A DNA stretch of 23,677 bases from CAINEC01 sp046303115. Its GTDB lineage: Bacteria > Bacteroidota > Bacteroidia > AKYH767-A > OLB10. The notes beneath the pieces are model-generated. The model did no database searches. It saw only the letters and a list, made by a program, of their open reading frames with translations, and was not told the origin of the DNA. Positions 23,074 through 23,677 of the stretch are shown here, in pieces; position 1 is the first letter of the stretch, and every line of letters begins with the position of its first letter. The stretch is from contig JBKCGZ010000015.1 in assembly GCA_046303115.1 (NCBI GenBank), positions 1 to 23,677 of the forward strand, written 5' to 3'. Made by a program: the position numbers and the translations under genes.

Positions 23074-23420
23074 TACATCACGTAGGGATAAAAAATAATT
23101 ATTCCGATTATAGCTGTTATAATTGCAAATAATAGCACAGCTCCTGCCGCTAGGTCTTTTATTTCTCCTGCATATTTATTTTTTTCTGGAGATAAATGAT
23201 CAACCATTTTTTCGATGGCTGTGTTAAATAGCTCTGCAGCTAAAACACCTCCAATACAAATTAAAATAATTGTCCAATCATGTGGATTTATTTTAAAATA
23301 GAATCCAGCACAAATAGTAATAATCGCAATCAGAATTTGTATTATAAAATTAGGTCCGATTTTAAACATTAAACGAATTCCATTTAAGGCAAATTTGAAA
23401 CTGGCAATTCTGTTTTTCAT
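23070..23420 (-). CDS. Diacylglycerol/undecaprenol kinase family protein
   Basis: A 116-aa membrane enzyme of the small prokaryotic DgkA family, which phosphorylates diacylglycerol or undecaprenol. The catalytic region is AAELFNTAIEKMVDHLSPEK, with Glu63, Asn66, Glu70 and Asp74, followed by EIKDLAAGAVLL (86-97, Lys88-Asp89 and Gly93). Three hydrophobic helices (about 25-42, 49-62, 94-113) and an N-terminal amphipathic SFKFALNGIRLMF segment match the family. The start overlaps the upstream gene stop (ATGA), so the two are cotranscribed. Lipid specificity cannot be decided here; undecaprenol recycling is plausible given the neighbouring gene. Confidence 0.92.
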   Translation of the reverse strand: MKNRIASFKFALNGIRLMFKIGPNFIIQILIAIITICAGFYFKINPHDWTIILICIGGVLAAELFNTAIEKMVDHLSPEKNKYAGEIKDLAAGAVLLFAIITAIIGIIIFYPYVMY

Positions 23421-23677
23421 TTTTTTAATTTGATAATGTAGAATTCATTGTACTGAATAACCTCCTCAAAATATCTCTCAAGCATTTTATTTTTTATATC
23501 TCCTGCATCTGATGTAATTAAATACTCAGCTCCTCTATCAATATAATTTTCTAATAGTAATTTACCATCTTTCAACTCTGTTAACTGATTTGGCCTTTCA
23601 TATCCAAATCCTTTTTTATGTAAAAAGTAAAAATAGATGCACCCCGATTCATCTGGTCCTGTAACTACTCTTGCATT
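23417..23677 (-). CDS. C-terminal fragment of a possible membrane glycosyltransferase
   Basis: An open frame runs in from the right edge of the window and ends at TGA (23419-23417), overlapping the kinase ATG by four bases (ATGA). The visible 86 residues begin NARVVTGPDESGCIYFYFLHKKG and continue with ENYIDRGAEYLITSDAG, KMLERYFEEVIQYNEFYIIKLKK. A small alpha/beta tail with a GAEYLI strand and a -IIKLKK end resembles the soluble C-terminus of GT39/ArnT-type lipid-linked sugar transferases in Bacteroidota, but no membrane segment is visible, so the assignment is tentative. A start codon is outside the window. Coupling to a lipid kinase agrees with use of polyprenyl phosphate carriers. Confidence 0.55.
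   Translation of the reverse strand, partial: NARVVTGPDESGCIYFYFLHKKGFGYERPNQLTELKDGKLLLENYIDRGAEYLITSDAGDIKNKMLERYFEEVIQYNEFYIIKLKK

Noticed and set aside
1..23677. CRISPR arrays, transposases, toxin-antitoxin or phage-defence genes
   Set aside because: I looked for repeat-spacer arrays, inverted terminal repeats, and paired small ORFs with toxin or antitoxin features and saw none.

Overview
The window reads as a chromosomal segment of a Bacteroidota bacterium, most likely of the Flavobacteriales/Chitinophagales type. Four signs point there: AT-rich DNA; promoters of the Bacteroidota form (TTG, about 21 bases, TAnnTTTG); secreted proteins with type IX secretion (T9SS) C-terminal sorting domains; and the long IspG with an inserted central domain. 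There are no tRNA or rRNA genes, insertion sequences, CRISPR arrays or phage genes. Most of the window is housekeeping DNA with a few poorly known genes between.

Layout, left half. The window opens inside a LOG-family nucleotide phosphoribohydrolase. It continues with a large DUF349-repeat protein, two tandem paralogous secreted M43 metalloproteases (each with a PKD-like and a T9SS sorting domain), and a small AHSA1/SRPBCC protein. A second run (7381-11700) holds ispG (isoprenoid synthesis), lipB (lipoate transfer), a membrane-anchored beta-lactamase-fold serine hydrolase and a conserved 132-aa protein, with gaps of 30 bases, an ATGA overlap and 7 bases. A 241-base intergenic region then carries two copies of one promoter module (a 20-base element, 9 bases, TTG, 21 bases, TATTTTT) ahead of a DEDDy 3'-5' exonuclease.

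Middle. Two unknown genes follow: a 61-aa two-helix membrane protein and a 186-aa soluble protein. A convergent gene encodes a secreted retropepsin-like aspartic protease with two copies of a cysteine-rich domain in front of the protease domain.

Right half. yceD-like/DUF177, rpmF, plsX and fabH form a fatty-acid/phospholipid operon, followed by a separately promoted accB-accC pair. Convergent to accC, across a shared bidirectional terminator, lies a minus-strand group: a small membrane-anchored unknown protein, a SulP transporter and a beta-carbonic anhydrase. SulP plus carbonic anhydrase suggests bicarbonate uptake, and bicarbonate is the substrate of the biotin carboxylase next door. The window ends with a MarC-family membrane protein and, convergent to it, a diacylglycerol/undecaprenol kinase that overlaps (ATGA) the end of a further gene cut by the window edge, possibly a membrane glycosyltransferase.

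I found no clear new multi-gene system. The best leads are the duplicated promoter/operator module, the duplicated-domain retropepsin and the possible bicarbonate-supply/AccBC link.
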